A DNA stretch of 64,000 bases from Corynebacterium pseudopelargi (GTDB lineage: Bacteria; Actinomycetota; Actinomycetes; Mycobacteriales; Mycobacteriaceae): the NCBI RefSeq assembly GCF_003814005.1, contig NZ_CP033898.1:1302001-1366000 (forward strand). The letters run 5' to 3'. Below are positions 19,579-29,321 of this stretch, in pieces; within the stretch, counting starts at the first letter, position 1; each line of letters opens with the position of its first letter. The notes under the pieces were generated by a model. It was not told where the DNA came from. It saw only the letters and a program-made list of their open reading frames with translations, and searched no databases. The position numbers and the translations under genes were made by a program.

Positions 19579-20406
19579 CTAGCTTTTCGACGAACCCGCG
19601 TGGAGCACTTTCGAGGACTCATAGAGGCAAATAGAGGCGGCCGTAGCCAGGTTCAAAGACTCAGCTCGGCCTCGAATCGGGATACGCACCCGGTGGTCGG
19701 CTTGCTGTAATAGCTCAGAGCCTAAGCCATGTGCCTCGTTGCCAAAAAGCCAGGCGATAGGTTTGGCCAGGAGTTCTTCGGCATCATCGAGGTCTACTTC
19801 CCCATCGGCACTCGTAGCCAATACCTGCATGCCACGGGCACGCACGCTTTGCAGCACGGCCTCAATATTGCTTTCGCGAGCTACTGGCAAATGAAACAGC
19901 GAGCCGGCAGATGCGCGCACACACTTAGAGGATTGTGGATCTACCGTTTCTCCTGCAAACACCAGAGCATCTGCACCCATGGCATCTGCCACACGAATCA
20001 ATGTGCCCGCATTACCCGGCTCATTAGTTTCCACCGGGATGCTCAGTAGCTGCGGTGTGCCGCGCAGTGCTTGCTTGAGTGGCCAAAGCACCGGGTTGCA
20101 GATGGCAAACAGGCCCGTGGTGGTTTTGGTATCGGACATGTGCGCCGCGGCGCGGTTATTGATGGGATGGATGTACACGCCCATGTTCTGCGCCAAGGTG
20201 AGGATGTGGCCAAACCGCGTGGCTGCTTGCTCGGTGATAAACAGATCCGTGGCAGAGCCTGTGGCTAAGGCTGCTTCTACGGAATTTTCGCCTTCAACGA
20301 TGAACTTTTGCGCCTTCTTTCTCGCAGCGCTTCGGTGCAGTTTTGCTGCTTGCACCACCCGTGGGGTGCGTTCAGTAAATGGATCTGAAAAATCAATGGA
20401 GGCCAT
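19579..20406 (-). CDS. SpoU/TrmH-type RNA 2'-O-methyltransferase
   Basis: A 275-residue SPOUT methyltransferase. Residues 15-100 form the substrate-binding domain typical of 23S rRNA 2'-O-methylases (KKAQKFIVEGENSVEAAL). The C-terminal trefoil-knot domain shows the SAM motifs ETNEPGNAGTLIR, WLFGNEAHGLG and IPIRGRAESLNLATAAS. It probably methylates rRNA; the exact target cannot be read from sequence. Placement before pheST is common in actinobacteria. Length is normal for the family. Confidence 0.9.
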   Translation of the reverse strand: MASIDFSDPFTERTPRVVQAAKLHRSAARKKAQKFIVEGENSVEAALATGSATDLFITEQAATRFGHILTLAQNMGVYIHPINNRAAAHMSDTKTTTGLFAICNPVLWPLKQALRGTPQLLSIPVETNEPGNAGTLIRVADAMGADALVFAGETVDPQSSKCVRASAGSLFHLPVARESNIEAVLQSVRARGMQVLATSADGEVDLDDAEELLAKPIAWLFGNEAHGLGSELLQQADHRVRIPIRGRAESLNLATAASICLYESSKVLHAGSSKS

Positions 20407-20452
20407 GTGGCAAATGTAGCAACCGACCCCCGATCGTCTGAGTGTTGCACCG

Positions 20453-20508
20453 AAAAACCTGCCCCTACCTCGACAAAGCTTTCCCTGGCATCGAGGCTAC
20501 GGGGCAGG
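20453..20508 (-). terminator. Long terminator after the gene remnant
   Basis: CCTGCCCC-TA-CCTCGA (20458-20473) pairs with TCGAGG-CTAC-GGGGCAGG (20491-20508), a 16-bp stem with two bulged cytosines. On the minus strand it is followed by TTTTT (complement of 20453-20457). It begins 12 bases past the stop of the small frame at 20520. Confidence 0.75.
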
Positions 20509-20519
20509 TATTGCAGGGG

Positions 20520-20651
20520 TTAGGAGTACACCTTGGTCCAATTTAAGGATTCGAAGGCCTCACGGTTCCCAGCACTGAACTGCTCAAGCAACGCAATGGC
20601 ATTGGAGGGAGATATTGCAGGCCAGCAGGGTTGGCGGTGCTGCGTAGAAGG
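20520..20651 (-). pseudogene. C-terminal remnant of an unidentified gene
   Basis: The minus strand holds a 43-codon open frame ending in ALLEQFSAGNREAFESLNWT and KVYS before TAA. Its composition looks like real protein, and it is followed at once by a strong intrinsic terminator. It has no ATG or GTG start and no ribosome site, and an in-frame TAA at 20652-20654 cuts it off upstream. The most likely reading is the tail of a decayed gene that has kept its terminator. A small leaderless protein starting at an internal TTG is less likely. I do not recognise the family. Confidence 0.4.
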
Positions 20652-20721
20652 TTAAAGGATAAGCCCTGTGGCTTAGGTTGCAAGCTGTGCTGTGAACTTG
20701 CTGGTTTTTGCTAGGGAAAAT

Positions 20722-20751
20722 AAAAAACCCGGATCCTCATGGGATCCGGGT
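20722..20751 (-). terminator. rplT terminator
   Basis: ACCCGGATCC (20727-20736) pairs with GGATCCGGGT (20742-20751). The minus strand then reads TTTTTT, complementary to 20722-20727. It ends the infC-rpmI-rplT transcript. Confidence 0.9.
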
Positions 20752-20771
20752 GGAAGGCTTTTGCGCCTAGA

Positions 20772-21155
20772 TTAGGCAGCCTTAGGAGCGTTGACGTCCT
20801 CAGGCAGAGCAGCCTTGGCGGCCTCGCAGATTGCGGAGAATGCAGCGAAGTCGTTCACGGCGAGATCGGCGAGCACCTTGCGGTCAACCTCGATCTCTGC
20901 AAGGCGCAGGCCCTGGATCAGACGGTTGTAGGTGATGTCGTTCATGCGAGCTGCAGCGTTGATGCGGGTGATCCACAGCTTGCGGAACTCCGACTTGCGG
21001 GCACGACGATCGCGGTATGCGTACGTCATGGAGTGGAGCCACTGCTCCTTGGCCTTACGGTACAGGCGGGAGCGCTGGCCGCGGTAGCCCTTAGCGGACT
21101 TCAGAATATCGCGACGCTTCTTCTTTGCGTTCAGTGAGCGCTTGACACGTGCCAC
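20772..21155 (-). CDS. rplT: 50S ribosomal protein L20
   Basis: A 127-residue basic protein with the L20 pattern [15 protein letters not shown], then [19 protein letters not shown]. It binds 23S rRNA early in large-subunit assembly. In other bacteria L20 also represses its own operon by binding the leader mRNA, which is relevant to the structured infC leader here. It is third in infC-rpmI-rplT, 61 bases after rpmI, and is followed by a strong terminator. Confidence 0.98.
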   Translation of the reverse strand: MARVKRSLNAKKKRRDILKSAKGYRGQRSRLYRKAKEQWLHSMTYAYRDRRARKSEFRKLWITRINAAARMNDITYNRLIQGLRLAEIEVDRKVLADLAVNDFAAFSAICEAAKAALPEDVNAPKAA

Positions 21156-21216
21156 TTGAAAACTTCCTTAATCTATTTGGTGTGTTATTGGGAACTGAAG
21201 ATTGTGTTGGCGGTGA

Positions 21217-21411
21217 TTAGCCGCGACCAAGCAGGCGCTTCACGCGCTTGGTGTCTGCCTTGGCAACGTCTTCGGTGCCCTTCAGGCGGCGGGTACGAGT
21301 CGAGGGCTTGCCCTCGAGCAGGTGGCGGCGGTTAGCCTGCTCACGACGGAGCTTGCCGGAACCGGTGATCTTGACGCGCTTAGCGGTGCCCTTGTGGGTC
21401 TTCTGCTTCAT
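21217..21411 (-). CDS. rpmI: 50S ribosomal protein L35
   Basis: A 64-residue basic protein, [20 protein letters not shown], matching L35. The ATG at 21411 is used; an upstream in-frame extension lacks family similarity. It lies between infC and rplT in the standard order. No irregularities. Confidence 0.97.
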   Translation of the reverse strand: MKQKTHKGTAKRVKITGSGKLRREQANRRHLLEGKPSTRTRRLKGTEDVAKADTKRVKRLLGRG

Positions 21412-21445
21412 TGGATTAACGTCCTTTTTCGAATCTGTTACGTTT

Positions 21446-21967
<522 letters not shown>

Positions 21968-22220
21968 GGGGACTCCTCAAGTAGCAAATTGAACTTTTGA
22001 CGTACCGCGTCAATCGCCGGGTTTTCACAGAATGAGCGTGCGCTCATGCGAAAAACCCGTTCACCCTCGGGGTGAACGGGAGATCGTGTTCCAGACATAC
22101 GCTGATACCGCGTGTGTCTTTTACCTTGACCCTTGTCCAGCTTCGTACCGGGGTACTGAAGCGGCTTCGGGTGGGATGATCTCCACTTGCGACCTACTAC
22201 AGGCATACACCCTTAGTAGG
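21968..22220 (-). promoter_or_regulatory. Structured infC leader with internal terminator (attenuator candidate)
   Basis: The 250 bases before infC hold no gene but several hairpins on the minus strand. In transcription order these are CCTACTA/TAGTAGG (22214-22220 with 22193-22199), a bulged GTACC/GGTAC stem flanked by GAAGC/GCTTC (22140-22162), a strong terminator-like stem at 22056-22080 followed by five U, and ATGAGC/GCTCAT (22032-22047). The terminator lies about 90 bases before the ATC start. This arrangement suggests control of the operon by attenuation, perhaps through L20 as in Bacillus; the effector is inferred. Confidence 0.6.
22056..22080 (-). terminator. Intrinsic terminator inside the infC leader
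   Basis: CCCGTTCACC (22056-22065) pairs perfectly with GGTGAACGGG (22071-22080) around a five-base loop. On the minus strand it runs into TTTTT (complement of 22051-22055). No gene precedes it on this strand apart from the leader, since uvrA, the next upstream minus-strand gene, ends 196 bases away. Confidence 0.8.
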
Positions 22221-22276
22221 CGGTAGTGGAAGATACCTTAGCAGCAACCTTGGCGGCAGCGCAAAGCGACACGGCC

Positions 22277-25126
22277 TCAGAGGATTTCTTTGAGGAATTG
22301 CCCCGTATAAGAACCAGACACCGCAGCCACATCTTCAGGTGTTCCCTGGGCAACCACTTGCCCACCACCGGATCCGCCTTCTGGGCCCATATCGATGATC
22401 CAGTCGGCGGCTTTGATCACATCGAGGTTGTGCTCGATCACGAGCACTGAGTTGCCTTTATCTACCAAGCCTTGGATCACCAGCATCAGCTTGCGAATAT
22501 CTTCAAAGTGCAACCCGGTGGTTGGCTCATCGAGGATGTAGATGGTGCGACCATTGGAGCGCTTCTGCAACTCCGATGCCAGCTTCACGCGCTGCGCTTC
22601 ACCACCGGACAAGGTGGTGGCCGATTGCCCTAAGCGCACATAGCCAAGGCCGACCTTATTCAAGGTGGCCAAGTAGCGGTGGATAGAGGTAATTGGCTCG
22701 AAGAACTCCGCAGCCTCGCTAATGGGCATATCGAGCACCTCTGCGATGTTCTTGCCCTTGTACTTCACCTCCAGGGTTTCCCGGTTATAGCGCGCACCCT
22801 GGCACACCTCGCAGGGAACGTAGACATCGGGGAGGAAGTTCATTTCGATCTTCAGCGTGCCATCGCCCTGGCACGCCTCGCAGCGCCCGCCCTTGACGTT
22901 AAAGGAGAAACGCCCGGGCTTATAGCCTCGAACCTTGGCCTCGGTGGTCTCGGCAAAAAGGTTGCGGATCTTGTCAAAAACACCGGTATAGGTGGCGGGA
23001 TTTGAGCGTGGCGTGCGACCAATCGGCGATTGATCTACCTGCACCAATTTATCCAGATGCTCCATGCCTTCTACGCGCTTGACCCTGCCTGGTACCTGGC
23101 GGGAACGGTTGAGCTCATTGGCCAGCACTTTAGAAAGGATCTGGTTAATGAGGGTGGATTTACCCGAACCCGATACGCCGGTAATGCAGGCGAGCACGCC
23201 GAGGGGAATGTCGACGTCGATATTGCGCAGGTTGTTTTCCTTAGCGCCGATCACCTTGAGCATTCTTTGGCTATCAATGGCGCGGCGCTGCTCAGGCACG
23301 CCGAGCACTTTGCGGCCACTTAAATAGGCGCCGGTAACGGAGTCTTCACAGTCGTTAATGCCTGCCGGATCACCCTGGTAGACCACTTCGCCACCATATT
23401 CACCGGCTCTAGGTCCGATATCGACCAACCAGTCGGCGGCACGGATGGTGTCTTCATCGTGTTCGACCACGATCAAGGTATTGCCAATATCGCGCAGGTG
23501 CTCAAGGGTGGTAATCAGGCGTTGATTATCGCGCTGGTGCAGGCCAATGGAGGGCTCGTCGAGCACGTAAAGCACCCCGGCCAAACCGGAACCAATCTGG
23601 GTGGCCAGGCGGATTCGTTGGGCCTCGCCGCCAGAAAGGGTGCCTGCGGCGCGATTTAAGGTGAGATAGTTCAAGCCGACATCGAGCAGGAATTTCAGGC
23701 GTGCCTGGATCTCTTTGAGCACCGCCCCGGCAATCATTTCCTCGCGTGCACCGAGTTGCAGGGTATTGAGAAATTCTGCCGCCTCGGCAACAGAGAGGGC
23801 ACTGAGGCCAGCAATCGACTGCTCGCCATGCGAGCTAGAGGCGAGGCGAACCGACAATACTTCCGGCCGCAGGCGCGCACCTTGGCAGCTCGGGCAGGCA
23901 ATCTCTCGGGTATAGGCCAAGAGGCGATCTTTTTGGCTCTCGCTATCGGCCTGATCCAATTTGCGTTGGATATAGCCCAGTACGCCTTCGAATGGCGCAG
24001 ACCAGCTTCTCATGCGGCCATAACGGTTTTTATAGCGCACTGCTACTTCTTGGTCGCTGCCATGCACTAGCGCATGTTGCTGCTGTTTGCTCAGTTGGGA
24101 ATAGGGCGTGCGCGGATCGAAGTCCATGGCCTTGGCTAAGGCCTCGATGAGCTTTTCAAAGTAGCGGTGATTGGGGCTGGAATTCCACGGCTGCACCGAT
24201 TTGATCACTGGCGCATCTTCATCTGGGATGATGAGGTCTACGTCTACCTCGGTGCGCGTACCGAGGCCATCGCAGGCCGGGCAGGCGCCGTATGGGGAGT
24301 TAAAAGAAAAGGCGCGTGGTTCAAGCTCGTCAATGTCGAGCGTGTGCCCGTTTGGGCAGGCCATCTTTTCAGAGAAGCGACGAATGCGGTTCGGGTCTTC
24401 CGGATCAAGGCCAACAAATTCTAGCGCCACTACGCCGTCGGCAAGCCCAAGGGCCGTTTCTACGGAATCGGTGAGCCTTTGGCGTTGAGAGTCTTTGACT
24501 TGAAGGCGATCAACAACGACGTCAATATCGTGCTTGACCTGCTTTTTCAGCTTAGGTGGATCGCTGAGCTGATACACCTGGCCATCCACGCGCACGCGGG
24601 CATAGCCCTCGGCGGCAAGCTCGGCGAATAACTCGACAAACTCACCTTTTCTGGTGCGCACCACGGGTGCGAGCACCTGGAATTTCGTGCCTTGTTCAAG
24701 TTCCAGGACTTGATCCACGATCTGTTGTGGGGTTTGACGCTGGATTACTGCATCACAGGTCGGGCAGTGCGCGGTGCCGGCGCGGGCATAGAGCAAGCGC
24801 AGATAGTCATAGACCTCGGTGATGGTGCCCACCGTGGATCGCGGGTTGCGGTTGGTGGATTTTTGGTCAATGGATACTGCAGGCGAGAGGCCTTCAATGA
24901 AGTCCACATCGGGTTTATCCATTTGGCCGAGGAACTGCCGCGCATAGCTTGAAAGCGACTCGACGTATCGGCGCTGGCCTTCGGCGAAGATGGTGTCGAA
25001 CGCCAGGGAGGATTTACCCGATCCCGACAAGCCGGTGAACACAATGAGGGCATCGCGTGGCAAGTCGATATCAACGCCTTTGAGGTTGTGTTCTCTTGCT
25101 CCGCGTACTACCAAACGATCAGCCAC
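22277..25126 (-). CDS. uvrA: Excinuclease ABC subunit A
   Basis: A 949-residue damage-recognition ATPase of nucleotide excision repair that works with UvrB and UvrC. There are two ABC modules: Walker [15 protein letters not shown] near residue 33 and [11 protein letters not shown] near 645. Each has an LSGGEAQR signature and D-E Walker B ([22 protein letters not shown]). Zinc fingers appear at CPTC near 120 and CEACQGDG...CEVC near 740. The start is GTG with an AGAAGGTG ribosome site. A LexA-box-like sequence lies 190 bases upstream. Confidence 0.97.
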   Translation of the reverse strand: MADRLVVRGAREHNLKGVDIDLPRDALIVFTGLSGSGKSSLAFDTIFAEGQRRYVESLSSYARQFLGQMDKPDVDFIEGLSPAVSIDQKSTNRNPRSTVGTITEVYDYLRLLYARAGTAHCPTCDAVIQRQTPQQIVDQVLELEQGTKFQVLAPVVRTRKGEFVELFAELAAEGYARVRVDGQVYQLSDPPKLKKQVKHDIDVVVDRLQVKDSQRQRLTDSVETALGLADGVVALEFVGLDPEDPNRIRRFSEKMACPNGHTLDIDELEPRAFSFNSPYGACPACDGLGTRTEVDVDLIIPDEDAPVIKSVQPWNSSPNHRYFEKLIEALAKAMDFDPRTPYSQLSKQQQHALVHGSDQEVAVRYKNRYGRMRSWSAPFEGVLGYIQRKLDQADSESQKDRLLAYTREIACPSCQGARLRPEVLSVRLASSSHGEQSIAGLSALSVAEAAEFLNTLQLGAREEMIAGAVLKEIQARLKFLLDVGLNYLTLNRAAGTLSGGEAQRIRLATQIGSGLAGVLYVLDEPSIGLHQRDNQRLITTLEHLRDIGNTLIVVEHDEDTIRAADWLVDIGPRAGEYGGEVVYQGDPAGINDCEDSVTGAYLSGRKVLGVPEQRRAIDSQRMLKVIGAKENNLRNIDVDIPLGVLACITGVSGSGKSTLINQILSKVLANELNRSRQVPGRVKRVEGMEHLDKLVQVDQSPIGRTPRSNPATYTGVFDKIRNLFAETTEAKVRGYKPGRFSFNVKGGRCEACQGDGTLKIEMNFLPDVYVPCEVCQGARYNRETLEVKYKGKNIAEVLDMPISEAAEFFEPITSIHRYLATLNKVGLGYVRLGQSATTLSGGEAQRVKLASELQKRSNGRTIYILDEPTTGLHFEDIRKLMLVIQGLVDKGNSVLVIEHNLDVIKAADWIIDMGPEGGSGGGQVVAQGTPEDVAAVSGSYTGQFLKEIL

Positions 25127-25316
25127 GTACTTTGCACCTTCTATAAGTTATCGATTTCTACTGCGCCCGACACGCTCGAAGTTCTTCTTTGGGCCTGAGA
25201 TTGCGAGGTTTCTATCAACCCCACTATGACAGCGCATGGCGCGGGAGAAAAATTGCATCCTTTCACCTCAACGCCTTGCTCACTACTGCCCCATGCTGCC
25301 TCATCCTAGCAAGAGA

Positions 25317-25332
25317 TCGAACAGATGGACGA
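25317..25332. promoter_or_regulatory. LexA (SOS) box candidate
   Basis: TCGAACAGATGGACGA matches the actinobacterial SOS box TCGAACA-NN-TGTTCGA at 12 of 14 fixed positions. It lies between divergent uvrA and the MBL gene, 190 bases before the uvrA start and 36 before the MBL start. uvrA is a classic SOS gene, so the site most likely serves it, but it could also affect the MBL promoter. Confidence 0.5.
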
Positions 25333-25367
25333 ACACACCTTGCTCGAAGGCGCTAGACTTTCTTTGC

Positions 25368-25982
25368 ATGAGCGAGAACCAACAACCCAAGACCATCCTT
25401 GATCAGATTTCCGTGTCCGATATGGACAACAATTGCTACCTTTTGGTCCGTGGCGATCAGGCTTTGCTTATCGACGCCGCGGATAACACCGAAGCACTGC
25501 TCGCGTTAGCCAAGCGCCACAACGCCAGCATCACCGCGGTGGTCACCACCCATCAGCACTGGGATCATGTGCGTGCTTTAGAGGAACTGCTCGAGCGCAC
25601 GGACGCGACCCACATTGCTCCTGCCCCGGATGCTGACGCGCTGCCTGCGAAGGTAGATATTGCGCTTGAACAAGGCGACGCTTTAGATTTTGAAGGCCTC
25701 CAGCTTGAGGCGCATATCCTGCGTGGTCACACCCCAGGTGGTTTGGCTTTGTCTTGCCAGATTGACGGCACCACGCACCTGTTTGTAGGCGATAGCCTCT
25801 TCCCCGGCGGAGTTGGCAAAACCAATTCCCCCAAGGAATTCGAGCAGCTCTTCTCCGATGTCAAAGAGCAGCTTTTCGATGTCTATCCAGATGATGCGAT
25901 CGTGCATCCAGGCCACGGTAAGCCCACCATGCTTGGTGCTGAACACCCACAGCTTGATCAGTGGCGTGAGCGCGGCTACTAA
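25368..25982 (+). CDS. MBL-fold metallo-hydrolase, glyoxalase II-like
   Basis: A 204-residue metallo-beta-lactamase fold protein with the metal motif THQHWDHV near residue 63 (HxHxDH), a second histidine in LRGHTPGGLAL and the final histidine in VHPGHGKP. The GDSLFPGGVGK block supplies the bridging aspartate. The pattern fits glyoxalase II-type thioester hydrolases; the substrate cannot be named. ATG 25368 is chosen: no ribosome site precedes it, and a TAGACT -10 element ends nine bases before it, so the mRNA may be leaderless. It is divergent from uvrA, as in other corynebacteria. Confidence 0.88.
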   Translation: MSENQQPKTILDQISVSDMDNNCYLLVRGDQALLIDAADNTEALLALAKRHNASITAVVTTHQHWDHVRALEELLERTDATHIAPAPDADALPAKVDIALEQGDALDFEGLQLEAHILRGHTPGGLALSCQIDGTTHLFVGDSLFPGGVGKTNSPKEFEQLFSDVKEQLFDVYPDDAIVHPGHGKPTMLGAEHPQLDQWRERGY

Positions 25983-26026
25983 GCAACAAAACATAAACAA
26001 TTTCGCACAAGGTGGCGCTTTATGCG

Positions 26027-26053
26027 TTGATCTTGGCAATCGGGCGCTATACT
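26027..26053 (+). promoter_or_regulatory. Promoter of the DoxX-family gene
   Basis: TTGATC (26027-26032) and TATACT (26048-26053) are spaced by 15 bases, slightly short, and lie 47 bases before the ATG. The ATG has its own AAGGAG ribosome site. Confidence 0.45.
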
Positions 26054-26099
26054 CCCCCAACAAGAACGCTTTGCATCTATCTCAAGGAGATTTCTTTTT

Positions 26100-26942
26100 A
26101 TGATCCGCAAGCTTGCACGACCGATGATCGCATCGGTATATATCGCCGATGGTGCCGATACCGTCATGAACACCCAGGCTCATGTTGATTCCACCGAGTC
26201 GGTTGTCAACAACCTCCGTTCCTTGCTGCCTCGTCAGTACCGCACCTTCATTCCGAAGGATCCGGAGACCGTGGCCAAGGCTGTTGGCGGCACCAAGGTT
26301 GGCGCCGGCGCCCTGCTGGCTCTTGGCAAGGCTCCCCGCCTGTCCGCCGCTGTGCTGGCTTTGCTCGCACTGCCCACCTTGATCACCCGCAACGCCTTCT
26401 GGGCAGCAGATTCCCGCGAAGAAAAGGTATCGCGCCGCCAGGGCTTCCTTACCAACCTCGCGCTCATCGGTGGCCTTGCCATCACCAGCCTTGATACCGA
26501 AGGCAAGCCGGGCCTGAAGTGGCGCGCAGGCCACGCTGCCAAGGTGGCCAATAAGAAGGTGCAAAAGGCTCTGCCTACCAAGTCTGAGACTGAGAAGTTC
26601 ACCGAGAACGCCCAGGAGCAGGCTTCTGCATTCGCTGCTTCTGCCAAGGATTGGATCGGCGACGCTTCCGATAAGGTGGCCGAGGTTGCCGGCAACGCCA
26701 AGGATTATGTTGACGACAACAAAGATGATTGGCTCAAGAGCGCCCAGAAGAACTCCAAGGTAGCCAAGAAGAAGGTAGTCAAGGCTGCCGCTAAGGCTCA
26801 GGATCGCGCACAGGCTGCATTGGAAGACGCCGAGAAGGCATCTGGCCGCGCAGCGAAGAAGGCTGATAAGCGCTACGGCAAGCTGCAAAAGGATGCCGCT
26901 AAGGCTTTGAAGAAGGCCCAGAAGCGCGTGAAGAACATCTAA
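26100..26942 (+). CDS. DoxX-family membrane protein with lysine-rich C-terminal tail
   Basis: A 280-residue protein. Residues 1-140 resemble DoxX-family membrane proteins: RPMIASVYIADGADT, then hydrophobic spans around 68-95 and 112-128. From about residue 145 to the end the chain is soluble, highly charged and rich in Lys and Ala (KKKVVKAAAKAQDRAQAALE, AKKADKRYGKLQKDAAKALK), like histone H1 or heparin-binding tails and probably helical. The start has AAGGAG nine bases upstream and a TATACT promoter. The tail could bind nucleic acid, acidic polymers or the cell envelope; its function is unknown. A terminator follows at 26976. Confidence 0.8.
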   Translation: MIRKLARPMIASVYIADGADTVMNTQAHVDSTESVVNNLRSLLPRQYRTFIPKDPETVAKAVGGTKVGAGALLALGKAPRLSAAVLALLALPTLITRNAFWAADSREEKVSRRQGFLTNLALIGGLAITSLDTEGKPGLKWRAGHAAKVANKKVQKALPTKSETEKFTENAQEQASAFAASAKDWIGDASDKVAEVAGNAKDYVDDNKDDWLKSAQKNSKVAKKKVVKAAAKAQDRAQAALEDAEKASGRAAKKADKRYGKLQKDAAKALKKAQKRVKNI

Positions 26943-26975
26943 AGGTTTTTCTCCACCTTTTTCACCCCACACCTT

Positions 26976-27015
26976 CGCCCCGCCGGAACGATTCTTTCGG
27001 TGGGGCGTTGTTGTG
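26976..27015 (+). terminator. Terminator after the DoxX-family gene
   Basis: CGCCCCGCCG (26976-26985) pairs with CGGTGGGGCG (26998-27007) with one wobble pair, followed by TTGTTGTT. The TTG codons in this tail are the only standard starts open to the next gene, which makes them unlikely as true starts. Confidence 0.75.
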
Positions 27016-27082
27016 CCGGGGAACAAAATTCACCCCTTGCAGCGTTGTACCTGATCCAAAGCGCAATAGAAAGGATGCGAGC

Positions 27083-29320
27083 ATTCCCAAGCAAGATCAA
27101 GCGACGTTAAATGCCGAGCAGGAAAACGTCGATAAGCTTATTGCCACCTTGGACCAAGAAGTTGCCCAGGCAAATGCACGGCTGAAGTCCGTCATGCTCG
27201 AGGTAGATCCCTGCAACCCTGATGCCGAGGCGCTGGTGCGGCGCGAAACCGAGTACCACAGCCTGAACGAGAAGATCGATCGGCTCAACCTTGCCCAGCT
27301 TGGGTTGGTGTTTGGGCGCATCGACGTAGCCGATGTACCAGAGCACTTGATTGATAACCCGGTCGATGGCCAACCTGGGGTGGATCGTCGCTATATCGGC
27401 CGTATGGGCTTGGTTGATCGCGAGGATAATTACCGCACGCTTTTGCTTGATTGGCGCGCCCCCATGGCGCGTCCCTTCTATCTGGCCACCACCGCACACC
27501 CTGAGGGCGTGCAGCTTCGGCGTCATATTCGCACCAAGGGCACCAAGGTCACTGCTGTGCACGATGAAGTGCTTTCAGGTCCTGGCAGCGCTGAAGCATC
27601 CGGTGTGACCAGCGAGGCTGCCTTGCATGATGCGCTCGAAGCTGCGCGCACCGGGCACATGGCCTCAATTGTCCAGACGATTCAGCGCGAACAAGACCAG
27701 ATCATCCGCGATGAACACCGCGGTGTGATGGTGGTAGAAGGTGGCCCTGGCACGGGCAAAACTGCTGTGGCCTTGCACCGCATTGCCTATTTGCTTTATA
27801 CCTGGCGTGAGCAATTGGCCAAGACCGGTGTGTTGATTCTTGGCCCCAATGCCACCTTCTTGGAGTACATCTCGCGGGTGTTGCCGGAATTGGGTGAAAC
27901 GGGCGTGGTGCTATCTACCGTTGGTGATCTCTACCCCGGTGTCGAGGCCTCAGCGGAGGAATCCCTGCTTGCCCGAGAAATCAAGGGCAGCGAGGAGATG
28001 GTGGTGGTTATTGATCGCCTGATCAAACACCACCAGCAACTGCCAGAGAGCACGCGGACCATCAGCATCGATGGCTTGGACATTGCGCTTGAGCCGGCGA
28101 TGGTCAGGGCTGCTCGCACCCGTGCGAGACGAAGCCGTAAACCGCACAATGAGGCCCGCCCGGTATTTGCTACCGCACTAGCCGAGCAGATCGCCAATGC
28201 CATGCGGGACCGTATTGGTGCAGATCCCCTCGGGGGCAAGAATCTGTTGGGCGAAGGCGACTTGGCTGAGTTGCACGATGATGTGCGCCAAGCGCCGATC
28301 TTTTCGCAGCTTTGTGCTGAATTCTGGCCGGAGCTTGCACCCACCACGGTGCTGGCGCAGTTCTTTGAGGATCCATCGCTGATCCAGGCCATTGCCTTTG
28401 ATTATGACGAGGATACTCAACAGGCCCTCTATCGGCGCGATGGTTATGCCTGGGCATCTTCCGATGCTGCTCTTTTAGATGAACTCGCCGCACGGATCGG
28501 TGGGCTTGATCCCGAAGAGCAATTAGAGGCTCAGCGCAAGCGTTGGCGCGAGCAGGTGGCAGAAGCCGCCGAGGCCCTCGATGTGCTGACTGGTTCGCAG
28601 AATACCGACCTTGACGATGAAGCCGATGCCGAGATCCTTTCTGCCCATGACGTGGTGGATGCCGAAACCTTGGCGGCTCGCCAGGAGGTGCGCGACCAGC
28701 GCAGCACTGCCCAGCGCGCTGCAGAGGACCATCGTTGGGCTTTTGGGCACGTCATCATCGACGAGGCTCAGGAGCTGACCCCGATGGAGTGGCGCATGGT
28801 GTTTCGCCGCAGTCCCTCGCGGTGGATGACCATCGTGGGCGATCCGGCGCAGACTGGCTCGCCTGCCGGTGTGGATGCCTGGGCTGAAACCCTCGAGCCC
28901 TATGTGCACGACCGCTTCCGCACCCACCGGCTGAGCGTGAATTACCGCACCCCGGTCGAGATCATGGAGCTTGCCCACCGCGTGCTGGATGTCTATGCAC
29001 CTCATGTGCCCAAAGCCCAAGCTTTACGACGTTCCAACGAGCCCATCCGCTACTTGCCCGAAGGGACTGACGCGCTCGCGATTGCCCAGGAGATTCAACA
29101 GCGCGAACCAGAAAGGCTCTGTGCCGTCATCGGCCCGGATGCCCAGGCAGGCGATGGCATCCTTGGCATTAGTGCCGCCAAGGGCTTGGAATTTGACCAT
29201 GTGGTGCTGTTGGATCCCAAGGCCATGGTGGAGGAGTCTCCCCAGGGGTGGCAAAACCTCTATGTGGCCTGCACCCGCGCAACCCAGACGTTAAGCGTTA
29301 TCGGCGAACTCCCCCTATAG
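27083..29320 (+). CDS. HelD-like RNA polymerase-recycling ATPase (superfamily I)
   Basis: A protein of about 745 residues of the HelD family, which frees RNA polymerase from stalled or inactive complexes. A coiled-coil N-terminus (ATLNAEQENVDKLIATLDQE) precedes the split helicase core: Walker A GGPGTGKTAVALHR, Walker B HVIIDEAQELTPMEWR, motif III GDPAQTGSP and the C-terminal KGLEFDHVVLLDP and YVACTRATQ motifs. No ATG, GTG or TTG lies between the upstream terminator and the conserved N-terminus. The best start is ATT 27083, with AGAAAGGA seven bases before it. TTG 27008 or 27011 would add about 25 residues encoded in the terminator. An out-of-frame ATG at 27075 opens an 11-codon frame. Confidence 0.85.
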   Translation: MPKQDQATLNAEQENVDKLIATLDQEVAQANARLKSVMLEVDPCNPDAEALVRRETEYHSLNEKIDRLNLAQLGLVFGRIDVADVPEHLIDNPVDGQPGVDRRYIGRMGLVDREDNYRTLLLDWRAPMARPFYLATTAHPEGVQLRRHIRTKGTKVTAVHDEVLSGPGSAEASGVTSEAALHDALEAARTGHMASIVQTIQREQDQIIRDEHRGVMVVEGGPGTGKTAVALHRIAYLLYTWREQLAKTGVLILGPNATFLEYISRVLPELGETGVVLSTVGDLYPGVEASAEESLLAREIKGSEEMVVVIDRLIKHHQQLPESTRTISIDGLDIALEPAMVRAARTRARRSRKPHNEARPVFATALAEQIANAMRDRIGADPLGGKNLLGEGDLAELHDDVRQAPIFSQLCAEFWPELAPTTVLAQFFEDPSLIQAIAFDYDEDTQQALYRRDGYAWASSDAALLDELAARIGGLDPEEQLEAQRKRWREQVAEAAEALDVLTGSQNTDLDDEADAEILSAHDVVDAETLAARQEVRDQRSTAQRAAEDHRWAFGHVIIDEAQELTPMEWRMVFRRSPSRWMTIVGDPAQTGSPAGVDAWAETLEPYVHDRFRTHRLSVNYRTPVEIMELAHRVLDVYAPHVPKAQALRRSNEPIRYLPEGTDALAIAQEIQQREPERLCAVIGPDAQAGDGILGISAAKGLEFDHVVLLDPKAMVEESPQGWQNLYVACTRATQTLSVIGELPL

Positions 29321-29321
29321 C

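Noticed and set aside
26082..27026. 314-codon minus-strand ORF opposite the DoxX-family gene
   Set aside because: It is the mirror of a biased Lys/Ala-rich coding sequence; the plus-strand gene has promoter, ribosome site and family motifs.
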